Shown: positions 54,421-63,110 of the stretch, piece by piece
How positions within the stretch are numbered: position 1 is the first letter of the stretch
How the letters are laid out: the number at the start of each line of letters is the position of its first letter
Source: Variovorax sp. Root411
GTDB lineage: Bacteria > Pseudomonadota > Gammaproteobacteria > Burkholderiales > Burkholderiaceae_C
Length of the DNA stretch: 64,000 nucleotides
Assembly (NCBI RefSeq): GCF_001425205.1
Contig: NZ_LMDW01000017.1
Span: forward strand, 224,250 to 288,249
Direction of reading: 5' to 3'
Made by a program: the position numbers and the translations under genes
Notes under the pieces: generated by a model
What the model was told of the DNA's origin: nothing
The model's input: only the letters and a program-made list of their open reading frames with translations
The model's database searches: none

Positions 54421-55977
54421 ATGACAAAGTTGACCGAATACACCTCCTACGCGGATGCGCAGATGCACTGCTCATCGGAGAAGCTGTGGGAGCTCTTCGA
54501 TGGCACTCGCGAGCGAATGAACATCGCCCACGAGTGCATCGACCGGCATGCGGGCGAAGACCGCACGGCCATCGTGCTCGTGCGTGCAACGGGACAAGAC
54601 GAGCTCATCTCGTTCGACGAGCTCTCCCGCGACTCAGCGCGATTTGCCCATAGCCTTGTCGAGCAGGGCATCCATGCAGGCGATCGCGTGGCAGTGATGC
54701 TCGAGCCTTCGCGAGAGTTCTATGTCGCGATGTTCGGCGCAATGAAGATGGGGGCCATCGCCGTGCCCCTGTTCACCCTCTTCGGCCCGGACGGCATCCG
54801 GTTGCGCATCCAGGACTGCAAGCCGCGCATGCTGGTGACGAACGAGGAAAAGGCCGAACTGGTGCCGGCTTCCCGCGACTTGAAGCTGGTCGTGGCCGAC
54901 CAGGGCTTTCTCGCGAGCCTGGCGCACTTCCCGTCGCAGTTCGAGTGCCGCACGGAGGGCGACGACCTGGCGATCTTCCAGTACACGTCCGGCACGACGC
55001 GCGAACTTCCCGACGCCGTCAAGCACACCCATCGATCCATCGTGACCTTGATGCTGGCGGCCTTGTACGGCACGGGCGTGCGTCCCGGCGATCGCTTCAT
55101 CTGCCCCTCGTCGCCTGCCTGGGGGCATGGTCTGTGGCATGGAACGCTGGCTCCGCTTTCGCTGGGCATCACCATCGGCGCTTACTCCGGCAAGTTCAAT
55201 GGCGAGCGTTTGCTTCAGGCACTGGAGGCACATCGGTTCACGAACATCTCCGCCGCGGCCACGCACTACCGGATGATGCGCAACTCGGGCGCCGCTGCAA
55301 ACCATCGCTACTCCCTCGAGAAGGTGTCGTTTACGGGCGAACCCATCGACAGCGAAACCGCCGCTTTCGTGGAGGAGACTTTCGGACAGCCTGCCTGCAG
55401 CATGTATGGCACTACCGAGATCGGTGTTTGCCTGGTGAACTATCCAGGCGCGGCCGATTTCAAGGTCAAGTCAGGCTCGCTCGGCAAGCCGGTTCCGGGT
55501 CTTCGCGTCCAGGTGCAGGATGTCGAGGGAAAGCCGTGCGCTCCCAACGTACCAGGCGAACTCAAGCTCTGGCGCAGCGGAAGCTGGCTTGCAACCAAGG
55601 ACCTCGGCAAGGTCGATGAAGACGGCCACTTCTGGCACGGAGGGCGCGCCGACGACGTGATCATCTCCGCGGGCTGGACGATAGGCGCGGTCGAGGTCGA
55701 GGACGCCATCCTGAAGCATCCCGATGTGCGGGAAGCCGCCGCAATCGGCGCACCCGATGTGCTCAGGGGCCAGGTCGTCAAAGCATTTGTCGTGTCGCCG
55801 CGCGCGGGGAGTCAGGCGTTCGTCGAGGAGATCCAGGACCTGGTTCGCACTCGACTGGCTCAACACGAATATCCGCGCCAGGTGGTGTTCGTCGAAGAAC
55901 TCCCCAAGACCCCCGCCGGAAAGATCCATCGCAGGAAGTTGCGTGAGCAGGAAGCCTCTCACGCCGCCGCTGCCTGA
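54421..55977 (+). CDS. AMP-dependent acyl-CoA synthetase
   Basis: A 518-residue protein from the ATG at 54421, with GAGAGA upstream. It is an ANL-superfamily enzyme with SMYGTTEIGVCLVNYP, GRADDVIISAGWTIGAVEVE and a C-terminal PKTPAGKIHRRKLRE carrying the catalytic Lys. The phosphate loop is unusual: TSGTTRELPDAVKHTH instead of TSGTTGxPKGVxHTH. It should activate a carboxylic acid to its CoA ester. It leads the operon with a MaoC dehydratase, CoA transferase and binding protein. Confidence 0.92.
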   Translation: MTKLTEYTSYADAQMHCSSEKLWELFDGTRERMNIAHECIDRHAGEDRTAIVLVRATGQDELISFDELSRDSARFAHSLVEQGIHAGDRVAVMLEPSREFYVAMFGAMKMGAIAVPLFTLFGPDGIRLRIQDCKPRMLVTNEEKAELVPASRDLKLVVADQGFLASLAHFPSQFECRTEGDDLAIFQYTSGTTRELPDAVKHTHRSIVTLMLAALYGTGVRPGDRFICPSSPAWGHGLWHGTLAPLSLGITIGAYSGKFNGERLLQALEAHRFTNISAAATHYRMMRNSGAAANHRYSLEKVSFTGEPIDSETAAFVEETFGQPACSMYGTTEIGVCLVNYPGAADFKVKSGSLGKPVPGLRVQVQDVEGKPCAPNVPGELKLWRSGSWLATKDLGKVDEDGHFWHGGRADDVIISAGWTIGAVEVEDAILKHPDVREAAAIGAPDVLRGQVVKAFVVSPRAGSQAFVEEIQDLVRTRLAQHEYPRQVVFVEELPKTPAGKIHRRKLREQEASHAAAA

Positions 55978-56017
55978 CCCCTCCCCCCCCAATCCACCCA
56001 CCCTAGCAGGAGACACC

Positions 56018-57157
56018 ATGTCAGAAAAAACCGAGCGCAACTTCCCGAAAATCACTGAAAAAGGCCTGGATGATCTGCGCGAGCGCATCGGCCAGAAGAT
56101 CGGCGTCACGGCCGAGCCCTGGTGCTACGAGGCCACTCGCGACAACATCCGCCACTATGCGCACGGCATCGGCGATGACAATCCGCTGTGGTGCGACCCC
56201 GAATATGCCTCCAAGACCAAGCACGGCGGCATCCTCGCGCTGCCGAGTTTCCTCTTCGCCACGAGCCGCATCGTCTCCGGCTACGTGGGCGGCCTTCCCG
56301 GCGTGCACGCCATGTGGTCGGGCGCCGACTGGACATGGCACAAGCCGGTTCGTCGCAACGACGAGATCCGTACCGAGGCCTACCTGAAGGACCTGATCGA
56401 GCACCAGACCCGTTTCGCCGGCCGCGCCGTTCAGCAGATCTACCACGTCGATTTCTACAACCAGGCCGGTGACAAGGTGTCGGAAGCCGACAGCTGGTGC
56501 TTCCGGACCGAACGGGATCATGCCCGCGAGGTGGGCACGAAGTACAAGGACGTTCGCGCCCGCGAGCCGCGCCGCTACAGCGAGGAAGAAATCCAGGAAG
56601 CCTACAAGCTCTACGCGAAGGAAGAAGTGCGAGGCAGCACGCCGCGCTACTGGGAGGATGTCGAGGAAGGCCAGGGACTTCCTGTCATGTTCAAGGGGCC
56701 GATGACCGTCACCGGCTTCATCGCCTACGCACAGGGATGGGGCGGCCTCTACATCCGCGCCAACAAGCTGGCCTGGAAGCTGATCGACGCGCATCCGGGT
56801 GTCGGCATCACGAACCGCTTCGGCATTCCGGACGTGCCTGAGCGCGTGCACTGGGAAGAAGACTTCGCACTCGAAGTGGGTGCGCCCGGTGCGTACGACT
56901 ACGGCCCCGAGCGGACCTCCTGGCTGACCCATCACCTCACGAACTGGATGGGCGATGACGGCTTCCTGCGCAAGGCGCACTGCAAGATCCGTCGTCACAA
57001 CCCGGAAGGCGACATGCTCTTCATCAAGGGCCACGTCAAGCGCAAGTTCATGGAGGGCGGCAAGCACCTGGTCGAGATCGAGCAGGAAGCCCGCAACCAG
57101 GACGACGAGCTGTCGGTGCTGGGTTCCGGGATTGTCGAGTTGCCTTCCCGTAGCTGA
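56018..57157 (+). CDS. MaoC-family acyl dehydratase (two-domain)
   Basis: A 379-residue protein with an N-terminal MaoC-like hydratase domain (about 15-165; HYAHGIGDDNPLWCDPEYAS, the family D...H pattern) and a second related half (about 200-379). It would hydrate an enoyl-CoA or dehydrate a hydroxyacyl-CoA. It lies 40 bp after the synthetase and 125 bp before the CoA transferase. Confidence 0.88.
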   Translation: MSEKTERNFPKITEKGLDDLRERIGQKIGVTAEPWCYEATRDNIRHYAHGIGDDNPLWCDPEYASKTKHGGILALPSFLFATSRIVSGYVGGLPGVHAMWSGADWTWHKPVRRNDEIRTEAYLKDLIEHQTRFAGRAVQQIYHVDFYNQAGDKVSEADSWCFRTERDHAREVGTKYKDVRAREPRRYSEEEIQEAYKLYAKEEVRGSTPRYWEDVEEGQGLPVMFKGPMTVTGFIAYAQGWGGLYIRANKLAWKLIDAHPGVGITNRFGIPDVPERVHWEEDFALEVGAPGAYDYGPERTSWLTHHLTNWMGDDGFLRKAHCKIRRHNPEGDMLFIKGHVKRKFMEGGKHLVEIEQEARNQDDELSVLGSGIVELPSRS

Positions 57158-57282
57158 TACCGCGTAGCCATCGTTGCGCCCTCGGGCCTCTGGACGCGTC
57201 GATGGGTGACGCCACCGGGAGGCTCGAGCCATGCTTCAGCACGGGCAGCGGATGCCTGGAAAAAACCATTGGGAGATCGAAG

Positions 57283-58506
57283 ATGTCCTTTGGATCGGAG
57301 CGCGCATCGCCGCCCCGTGGAGCGCTTGCCGGCATGCGCGTGCTTGACCTCTCGCGTGTACTGGCCGGGCCTCTCTGCACGCAGATGCTTGCCGACCACG
57401 GCGCCGATGTGATCAAGATCGAACCGCCGGCGGGCGATGAAACAAGAGCACTGGGCCCACCGTTCGACGCATTCGGGCACGCGGCCTACTTCACGGCAGT
57501 CAACCGCGGCAAGCGCGGCATGGCGCTGGACCTGTCGAAACCTGAAGGCCAGGAACTCCTGCTCGAGCTCCTGCAAGGTGTCGATGTGCTGGTGGAGAAC
57601 TTTCTGCCGGGCACGATGGCCCGCTGGGGCCTCGACTATGAGAGCGTGCTGCGACAGAGGTATCCGGCGCTCGTCTACTGCGCGATCTCGGGGTTCGGCA
57701 CCGACGGACCGCTCGGAGGGTTGCCCGGCTATGACGCGGTTCTGCAAGCCATGTGCGGGTTGATGAGCATCAACGGGGAGCCGGAGTCTGGCCCCACTCG
57801 AATGGGGATTCCGATCGTCGATCACGTGACTGGCTATACGGCGCTCACGGGCATCTTGCTTGCACTGGTGAACCGGGCAAGAACGGGTGAGGGCCAGCGG
57901 GTCGATGCGACGCTGTTCGACACGGCCATGAGTTTGCTGGTCCCGCATGCGGCCAACTGGATGTATTCAGGCGAAGCGCCTCGCCTGCTGGGCAGCGCAC
58001 ATCCCAACATCGCGCCCTATGACAGGTTCGCGTGCCGGGACGGTCAGATATTTCTCGGCATCCTGAACGACCGGCAGTTTCGGCGCTTCTGCGAGCACGT
58101 GGGTCTGGCGGAAGTGTGGTGCGACGAGCGGTTTGCGACGAATGCAGTGCGCTTGCGCAACCGCGACGAACTGCGTGGACTGATCGAAGCGGCGATCAGC
58201 TCGCACGAACGAGAGATCCTGTGCGCGGATCTGATGCGCATCGGCGTGCCGGCGGGCGCGGTGAATTCCGTGCCCCAGGCGTTCGCCCAGGCGCACGCCC
58301 ATCACCGGAGCATGCGGATCGATCGGGGCGAGTACCACGGCATCGGCGTGGCCGCGCGGCTGTCGCGTTCGCCTGGCGCAGCCGAAGGTGTGCCGCCCGC
58401 GTACGGCGAGCACGCGCAGCAAATCCTGCACGAGACGGGATTGACGGCAAGTCGGATCGAGCAACTTCGTGAAAGCGGGGCGCTCCCGCAACGGATCGGC
58501 ACATAG
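57283..58506 (+). CDS. Class III CoA transferase (CaiB/BaiF family)
   Basis: A 407-residue protein from the ATG at 57283, with GGGAG 7 nt upstream. The CaiB/BaiF fold is clear (GMRVLDLSRVLAGPLCTQML, LADHGADVIKIEPP) and the catalytic Asp in IVDHVTG is Asp180. It transfers CoA between carboxylic acids. Together with the synthetase and MaoC protein it suggests CoA-dependent degradation of an acid; the substrate is not identifiable. Confidence 0.93.
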   Translation: MSFGSERASPPRGALAGMRVLDLSRVLAGPLCTQMLADHGADVIKIEPPAGDETRALGPPFDAFGHAAYFTAVNRGKRGMALDLSKPEGQELLLELLQGVDVLVENFLPGTMARWGLDYESVLRQRYPALVYCAISGFGTDGPLGGLPGYDAVLQAMCGLMSINGEPESGPTRMGIPIVDHVTGYTALTGILLALVNRARTGEGQRVDATLFDTAMSLLVPHAANWMYSGEAPRLLGSAHPNIAPYDRFACRDGQIFLGILNDRQFRRFCEHVGLAEVWCDERFATNAVRLRNRDELRGLIEAAISSHEREILCADLMRIGVPAGAVNSVPQAFAQAHAHHRSMRIDRGEYHGIGVAARLSRSPGAAEGVPPAYGEHAQQILHETGLTASRIEQLRESGALPQRIGT

Positions 58507-58549
58507 CCGCCGCACAGGCTAGACAGACAAAAATACTGGAGACAGACAA

Positions 58550-59515
58550 ATGAAGACTCTCGAATTCCTGGGTGCCTGCGTCGTTTCGCTTGGGCTACTC
58601 CAAGCTGCTGCGGCACAAAACTACCCGGCCAAGCCGATACGCCTGGTTGTGCCCTACCAGGCAGGGCAAGGCACCGACGTGGCTGCACGCCTTATTGCCG
58701 ATCAGCTCAGCAAGGCCCTCGGGCAGGCGATCATCGTCGACAACAGGGCGGGGGCCGGAGGAAACATCGGCGCATTCGAGGCCGGCCGCGCGGCGCCCGA
58801 CGGCTACACGCTACTGATGGGAACGAATGGCACGCATGTTCTGAACCAGATGATCTACCCTTCGATGTCTTTCGATCCCGAGAAGGATTTCGAGCCCATC
58901 GGCATCGTGAGCACCTTCCCGATGGTTGTGGTTGCAAACCCCGCATCGCCATACAACAGCGTGGCTGACTTGTTGAAGGACGCAAAGGCGAAGACGGAAG
59001 GGATAGACATCGCCCTTCCGAGCACCACGGCGCGGCTGGTTCTTGAGTTGCTCAAGGAAAAGACCGGGGGCACCCTGCGACCTGTTCCGTACAAGGGCTC
59101 CGGCACGGCAATGACGGACATCATCGGTGGCCAGGTGATGGTGGGTATCGACACCGCGAGTGCGGTCCGGACTTTCATCAGCAGCGGAAAGCTCAAGGCA
59201 TTGGGCGTCACATCGGCTCAGGCGTCGGCCCTCCTTCCGCAGGTCAAGCCGGTTGCCGCACAGGGAGTCGATGGATTCGAGGTGATCGCGTGGAACGCGA
59301 TGTATGCGCCGCACGGAACGCCTGCCCCGGTCATTCAGCGGCTCAGCGCCGAGCTGACGAAGGTGATGGCTCAGCCCGATGTGCGTCAGAGACTCCTGGA
59401 ATTGGGACATGAACCTGCCGCCGGCGGGGCGCCAAAAGAGCTGGCCATGTTTGCCCGCAGCGAGCGTCAGAAGTGGGGACCTTTGGTCAAGAGCGCGGGA
59501 TTGAAGGCCGAATGA
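58550..59515 (+). CDS. Bug/TctC-family periplasmic binding protein
   Basis: A 321-residue protein with a signal peptide (about 1-22, cleaved near AAA-Q) and the TctC/Bug pattern YPAKPIRLVVPYQAGQGTDV, VDNRAGAGGNIGAFEAGRAA and PDGYTLLMGTNGTH. Such proteins bind dicarboxylates or aromatic acids and are strongly expanded in Bordetella, Cupriavidus and Variovorax. No TctAB membrane partners are nearby. It most likely captures the substrate of this catabolic cluster. Confidence 0.92.
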   Translation: MKTLEFLGACVVSLGLLQAAAAQNYPAKPIRLVVPYQAGQGTDVAARLIADQLSKALGQAIIVDNRAGAGGNIGAFEAGRAAPDGYTLLMGTNGTHVLNQMIYPSMSFDPEKDFEPIGIVSTFPMVVVANPASPYNSVADLLKDAKAKTEGIDIALPSTTARLVLELLKEKTGGTLRPVPYKGSGTAMTDIIGGQVMVGIDTASAVRTFISSGKLKALGVTSAQASALLPQVKPVAAQGVDGFEVIAWNAMYAPHGTPAPVIQRLSAELTKVMAQPDVRQRLLELGHEPAAGGAPKELAMFARSERQKWGPLVKSAGLKAE

Positions 59516-59613
59516 GGAGGCCGGCGCCTGGGAGTGCGCGATGGACGCGACACCCAAGTCCATCGTCGAATTGCTGCGCTTCGCACAGTGCTTGCCTAGG
59601 TCACAATCCGCGC

Positions 59614-60369
59614 ATGCCCCGCGCCAGTTCCAAACCTTCCGCACCCCCTGCCATCGCCGTTCCAGCCGAGAACGGCGCGGCCGCAGCCGACAAGAACAGC
59701 TCCATCGAAAGCATCGCCAACGACATCGCCACCGCGATCGTCGAGAAGCGCCTGCCGCCCGGCACCTGGCTGCGCGAAGAGGCGCTGGGCCGGGTCTATT
59801 CGGTGAGCCGCACCAAGGTGCGCGCCGCGTTGCTGATGCTGTCGAAGGACAAGCTCATCGAAATGATTCCCGACAAGGGCGCGTTCGTCTGCCAGCCCTC
59901 GGTGGAAGAGGCCCGCGAGGTGTTCGCGGTGCGCCGCATTCTCGAAAGCGAGGTGGTGCGCCTGTTCGTCGCCGCTGCACGGCCGCGCGACTACCAGGTG
60001 CTGGAGCAGCACATCAAGTTCGAACGCACCGCGCTGCGCCAGACCACCACCACGGGCACCGTGCGCGAGAAGCTGCTGGGCGACTTCCACGTGGCGCTGG
60101 CCGAGGCCACGGGCAACCGCACGCTGGCCGAGCTGGTGCGCGAACTGGTGGCGCGCAGCTCGCTGATCGCCATGCTGTACCACTCGTCGAACGACCCGCA
60201 CTGCTCGTCGGACGAGCACGCCGACTTCCTGCGCCTGTGCCGCAAGGGCGATGCCGAGGCCGCCGTGAAGAGCATGAATGACCATCTGGAGCGCATCGAG
60301 GCGAGCCTCGAGCTCGGTGTCGACAAGCCCGACCGGCAGCTCGACCTGGTCAAGGCACTGCTGGCCTGA
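59614..60369 (+). CDS. GntR-family regulator with FCD domain
   Basis: A 251-residue protein from the ATG at 59614; an Ala/Pro-rich N-terminal tail of about 30 residues precedes the winged helix (LPPGTWLREEALGRVYSVSR). The FCD domain shows GDFHVALAEATGN and SSDEHADFL. It is related to the GntR at 37926, sharing the same FCD signature blocks. It could control the preceding CoA cluster or the adjacent genes. Confidence 0.92.
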   Translation: MPRASSKPSAPPAIAVPAENGAAAADKNSSIESIANDIATAIVEKRLPPGTWLREEALGRVYSVSRTKVRAALLMLSKDKLIEMIPDKGAFVCQPSVEEAREVFAVRRILESEVVRLFVAAARPRDYQVLEQHIKFERTALRQTTTTGTVREKLLGDFHVALAEATGNRTLAELVRELVARSSLIAMLYHSSNDPHCSSDEHADFLRLCRKGDAEAAVKSMNDHLERIEASLELGVDKPDRQLDLVKALLA

Positions 60370-60385
60370 ACGGACCTGCCCCTCG

Positions 60386-60406
60386 CCCGCAACGGGTGCG
60401 GGTTTT
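60386..60406 (+). terminator. Rho-independent terminator after the GntR gene
   Basis: CCCGCA (60386-60391) pairs with TGCGGG (60397-60402) across a 5-nt loop and is followed by TTTT. It lies 17 bp past the gntR stop on the plus strand. Confidence 0.75.
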
Positions 60407-60431
60407 CAATTGAGCAGCAGGAAGCGGGATC

Positions 60432-60534
60432 GGACTTCCGGACGCAGAAGGCGCAGAAGGAAAACCAAGAAGATTTTTGGCTGTCTCTTTTGCGTTCTTT
60501 GCGAAACCTCTGCGCCCTCTGCGTCCGGAAGTCC
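60432..60534. repeat. Large inverted repeat between convergent genes
   Basis: Arms of about 28 bp begin GGACTTCCGGACGCAGA and close as TCTGCGTCCGGAAGTCC, with one or two small differences, around a 46-bp centre. It probably forms a long hairpin serving as a bidirectional transcription end for gntR and the aldo/keto reductase. This type of CGCAGA-rich repeat is common in beta-proteobacterial intergenic DNA. Confidence 0.75.
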
Positions 60535-60546
60535 GCCTTCAAGACC

Positions 60547-61404
60547 TCAGATCATCGCCAGCGGCATCTTGCGGCGCGGCGGCGGATGCAGGCGATCCAG
60601 TTCGGCAAGGGTCGCCGCGTCGAGCTTCAGTTCTGCGGCGGCAAGGTTCTCCTTCAGGTGCGTGCTGCGCACCGCCTTCGGAATCGCGGCCACGCCGGGC
60701 CGTGCGACGACGGCGGCCAATGCAAGCTGCGCAGCCGTCACGCGGAGCCGGCCGGCCAGTTCGCTCAGCCCATCGTCTTCGACCAGCGCCCCTTGGTCGA
60801 TCGGGCTGTAGGCCATCAGCGGCATGCCTCGTTCGCGCTGCCAGGGCAGCAGGCTGAACTCGGGGCCGCGCTCGCCGAGCGACAGGTACACCTGGTTGGC
60901 CGCACAGCCCGGCCCGTCGCCCACGGCCTGCATCAGCTCTTCCATGTCGTCGGTGTCGAAGTTGCTCACGCCCCAGTGGCCGATGCGTCCGTCGGCCACC
61001 AGCGACTGCATCGCCGCGACCGTCTCGCGCATCGGATGGCTGCCGCGCCAGTGCAACAGGTAGAGGTCGATGGCGCCGAGGCCCAGCCGCTTCAGGCTGC
61101 GCTCGCACGCATCGCGCGTGCCGCGGCGGCTGGCGTTGTGCGGGTAGACCTTGCTGACGATGAAGAGCTCTTCGCGGCGCGCGTCGCCCGCGCGCAGGGC
61201 CTCGGCGATGGCCTGGCCCACGACGGTTTCTGCGCCGCCCTCGCCGTACATCTCGGCCGTGTCGATGAGCCGGTAGCCGAGGGCGATGGCCTCGCGCACG
61301 GCCTTCATCTCGGCCGCGCGACGACCCGCGTCTTCGCCCAAGCGCCAGGTGCCCAGGCCGAGAACGGGCATCTCGCCGCCGGCGGGAAGTTGGAGTGTTC
61401 GCAT
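60547..61404 (-). CDS. Aldo/keto reductase
   Basis: The protein has 285 residues from the ATG at 61404. The AKR signatures and catalytic residues are present: LIDTAEMYGEGGAE (Asp, Tyr), FIVSKVYP (Lys) and LYLLHWRGSHP (His). It reduces aldehydes or ketones with NADPH, and many AKRs also act on methylglyoxal. It is unlinked to its neighbours and the substrate is unknown. It is followed on the right by a 289-bp region with no recognisable gene. Confidence 0.92.
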   Translation of the reverse strand: MRTLQLPAGGEMPVLGLGTWRLGEDAGRRAAEMKAVREAIALGYRLIDTAEMYGEGGAETVVGQAIAEALRAGDARREELFIVSKVYPHNASRRGTRDACERSLKRLGLGAIDLYLLHWRGSHPMRETVAAMQSLVADGRIGHWGVSNFDTDDMEELMQAVGDGPGCAANQVYLSLGERGPEFSLLPWQRERGMPLMAYSPIDQGALVEDDGLSELAGRLRVTAAQLALAAVVARPGVAAIPKAVRSTHLKENLAAAELKLDAATLAELDRLHPPPRRKMPLAMI

Positions 61405-61693
61405 CGGGCCATGGTACGGGGGACACACGGCCGTGTCAGCCCTCCGGCGACGACTGTCCCGGTGCTCCGTGCAGCAGCACGGCATTCGCCCAGGGCGCCT
61501 CCAGCCTTCTAATTTTTCGAAATCAAAGTCGATTCCGTGACAGTGAATTGGCAAACTCCTCTGTGAAACCTCGACGTCAGGTCTTCTGATTTTGTCAAGG
61601 CAGTTTGGGTGCCTACCCCCATCGCACCCCCACCCCTCGCTCCTAGAATTTTTCAACAGCCCGAACGCAACGAACATGGAGCAGGTCGAGTCA

Positions 61694-62776
61694 ATGCAGA
61701 AAAAGCACAGGATTGCCGTCATTCCCGGAGACGGCATCGGCGTCGAGGTCATGCCCGAAGGGTTGCGCGTGCTCGACGCGGTGGGTCGCCGCTTCGGCAT
61801 CGACTTCTCGTACGACCATTTCGACTGGGGTTCCGACCACTACGTGCGCACCGGCCTGATGATGCCGGCCGACTGGGCCGACAAGATCCAGGGCCACGAC
61901 GCGATCTACTTCGGCGCGGTGGGCGCGCCCGACAAGGTGCCCGATCACATCGCCGTGTGGGGCCTGCTCATCAAGATCCGACGCGACTTCGACCAGTACG
62001 TCAACCTGCGCCCCGTGCGCTTGATGCCCGGCGTGCCCGGCCCGTTGGCGCACCGCAAGCCCGGCGACATCGACTTCCTCGTGGTGCGCGAGAACACCGA
62101 GGGCGAATACACCTCCGTGGGCGGCCGCCTGTTCGAAGGCACGCCGCGCGAGATGGCGATCCAGGAAGCGGTGTTCACCCGCACCGGCGTGGATCGCATC
62201 ATCGACTACGCGTTCAAGCTCGCCAGCCGCCGCAAGCGCAAGAGCCTGACGGCCGCCACCAAGTCGAACGGCATCTCGATCACCATGCCCTACTGGGACG
62301 AGCGCCTGGCCGAGATCGCCACGCGCTACCCCGACGTGGCGACGAACAAGTTCCACATCGACATCCTCTGCGCGCACTTCGTGCAGCACCCCGACTGGTT
62401 CGACGTGGTCGTGGCCTCCAACCTCTTCGGCGACATCCTGTCCGACCTGGGCCCGGCCTGCACCGGCACCATCGGCATCGCGCCCTCGGCCAACCTGAAC
62501 CCCGAGCGCAAGTTCCCGTCGCTCTTCGAACCTGTGCACGGTTCGGCCCCCGACATCGCGGGCAAGGGCATCGCCAACCCCATCGGCCAGATCTGGTCGG
62601 CCGCGCTGATGCTGGACCACCTCGGCGGCGACGATCCCGTCTACGCGCAGGCTTCCGCCGCCGTGCTGTCGGCCATCGAGACCGTGCTGAGCGAAGGCCC
62701 GCGCACGCGCGACATGGGCGGCACGGCCAACACCGTGGACGTGGGTCGCGCGATTGCCGAATGCATTTCTGCATGA
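61694..62776 (+). CDS. Tartrate/D-malate dehydrogenase-type decarboxylating dehydrogenase
   Basis: The protein has 360 residues from the ATG at 61694; an ATG at 61676 would add 6. It is of the isocitrate/isopropylmalate dehydrogenase family (IAVIPGDGIGVEVMPEGLRV; VRENTEGEYTSVGGR; ANLNPERKFPSLFEPVHGSA). The IRRDFDQYVNLRPVRLM segment is typical of tartrate dehydrogenase/D-malate-type members, not LeuB. It oxidises tartrate or D-malate with NAD+ and metal. The 5' region to 61405 carries no evident gene and should hold its promoter. Confidence 0.9.
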   Translation: MQKKHRIAVIPGDGIGVEVMPEGLRVLDAVGRRFGIDFSYDHFDWGSDHYVRTGLMMPADWADKIQGHDAIYFGAVGAPDKVPDHIAVWGLLIKIRRDFDQYVNLRPVRLMPGVPGPLAHRKPGDIDFLVVRENTEGEYTSVGGRLFEGTPREMAIQEAVFTRTGVDRIIDYAFKLASRRKRKSLTAATKSNGISITMPYWDERLAEIATRYPDVATNKFHIDILCAHFVQHPDWFDVVVASNLFGDILSDLGPACTGTIGIAPSANLNPERKFPSLFEPVHGSAPDIAGKGIANPIGQIWSAALMLDHLGGDDPVYAQASAAVLSAIETVLSEGPRTRDMGGTANTVDVGRAIAECISA

Positions 62777-62813
62777 CGCATCTGGAAGTCAGGGTTCGGT
62801 ATGGGGTGCGTCG

Positions 62814-63060
62814 TTCGGGGTGCGATCACGCCGACCGGGTACCTTGCTCCGCGAATGTCCTCCGGCCTGCGGCCTCCCCCTTTATTTCGCTGCGCAAGGC
62901 ACCCCATCGGCGTGATCGTTGGACAGAGCAGTCGTTGATCGGCGGTACACCAGCAGCGTGCCCTGTGCGCAGGGCACCGGGTGCTCCCCGCAGCGAAATA
63001 AAGGAGGAGCGAAGCGGGGGACATTCGCGCAGGGGAGTACCCGGTGGCCTGGGCACTCGC
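62814..63060. repeat. Inverted pair of repeat units, family B, copy 3
   Basis: Same two unit types as at 6341 and 31274 but in the reverse order: the GGTACCTTGC/GCAAGGCACC unit is on the left and the CCGGGTGCTCCCC/GGGGAGTACCCGG unit on the right. The left core has the GGCC-TGC-GGCC mini-hairpin, the right has the shorter form. It fills the gap between the dehydrogenase and permease genes. Confidence 0.85.
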
Positions 63061-63110
63061 CAAGAACGACAGCCCCCACAAACACAACACCACTCAGAGG
63101 AGTCACTGAC

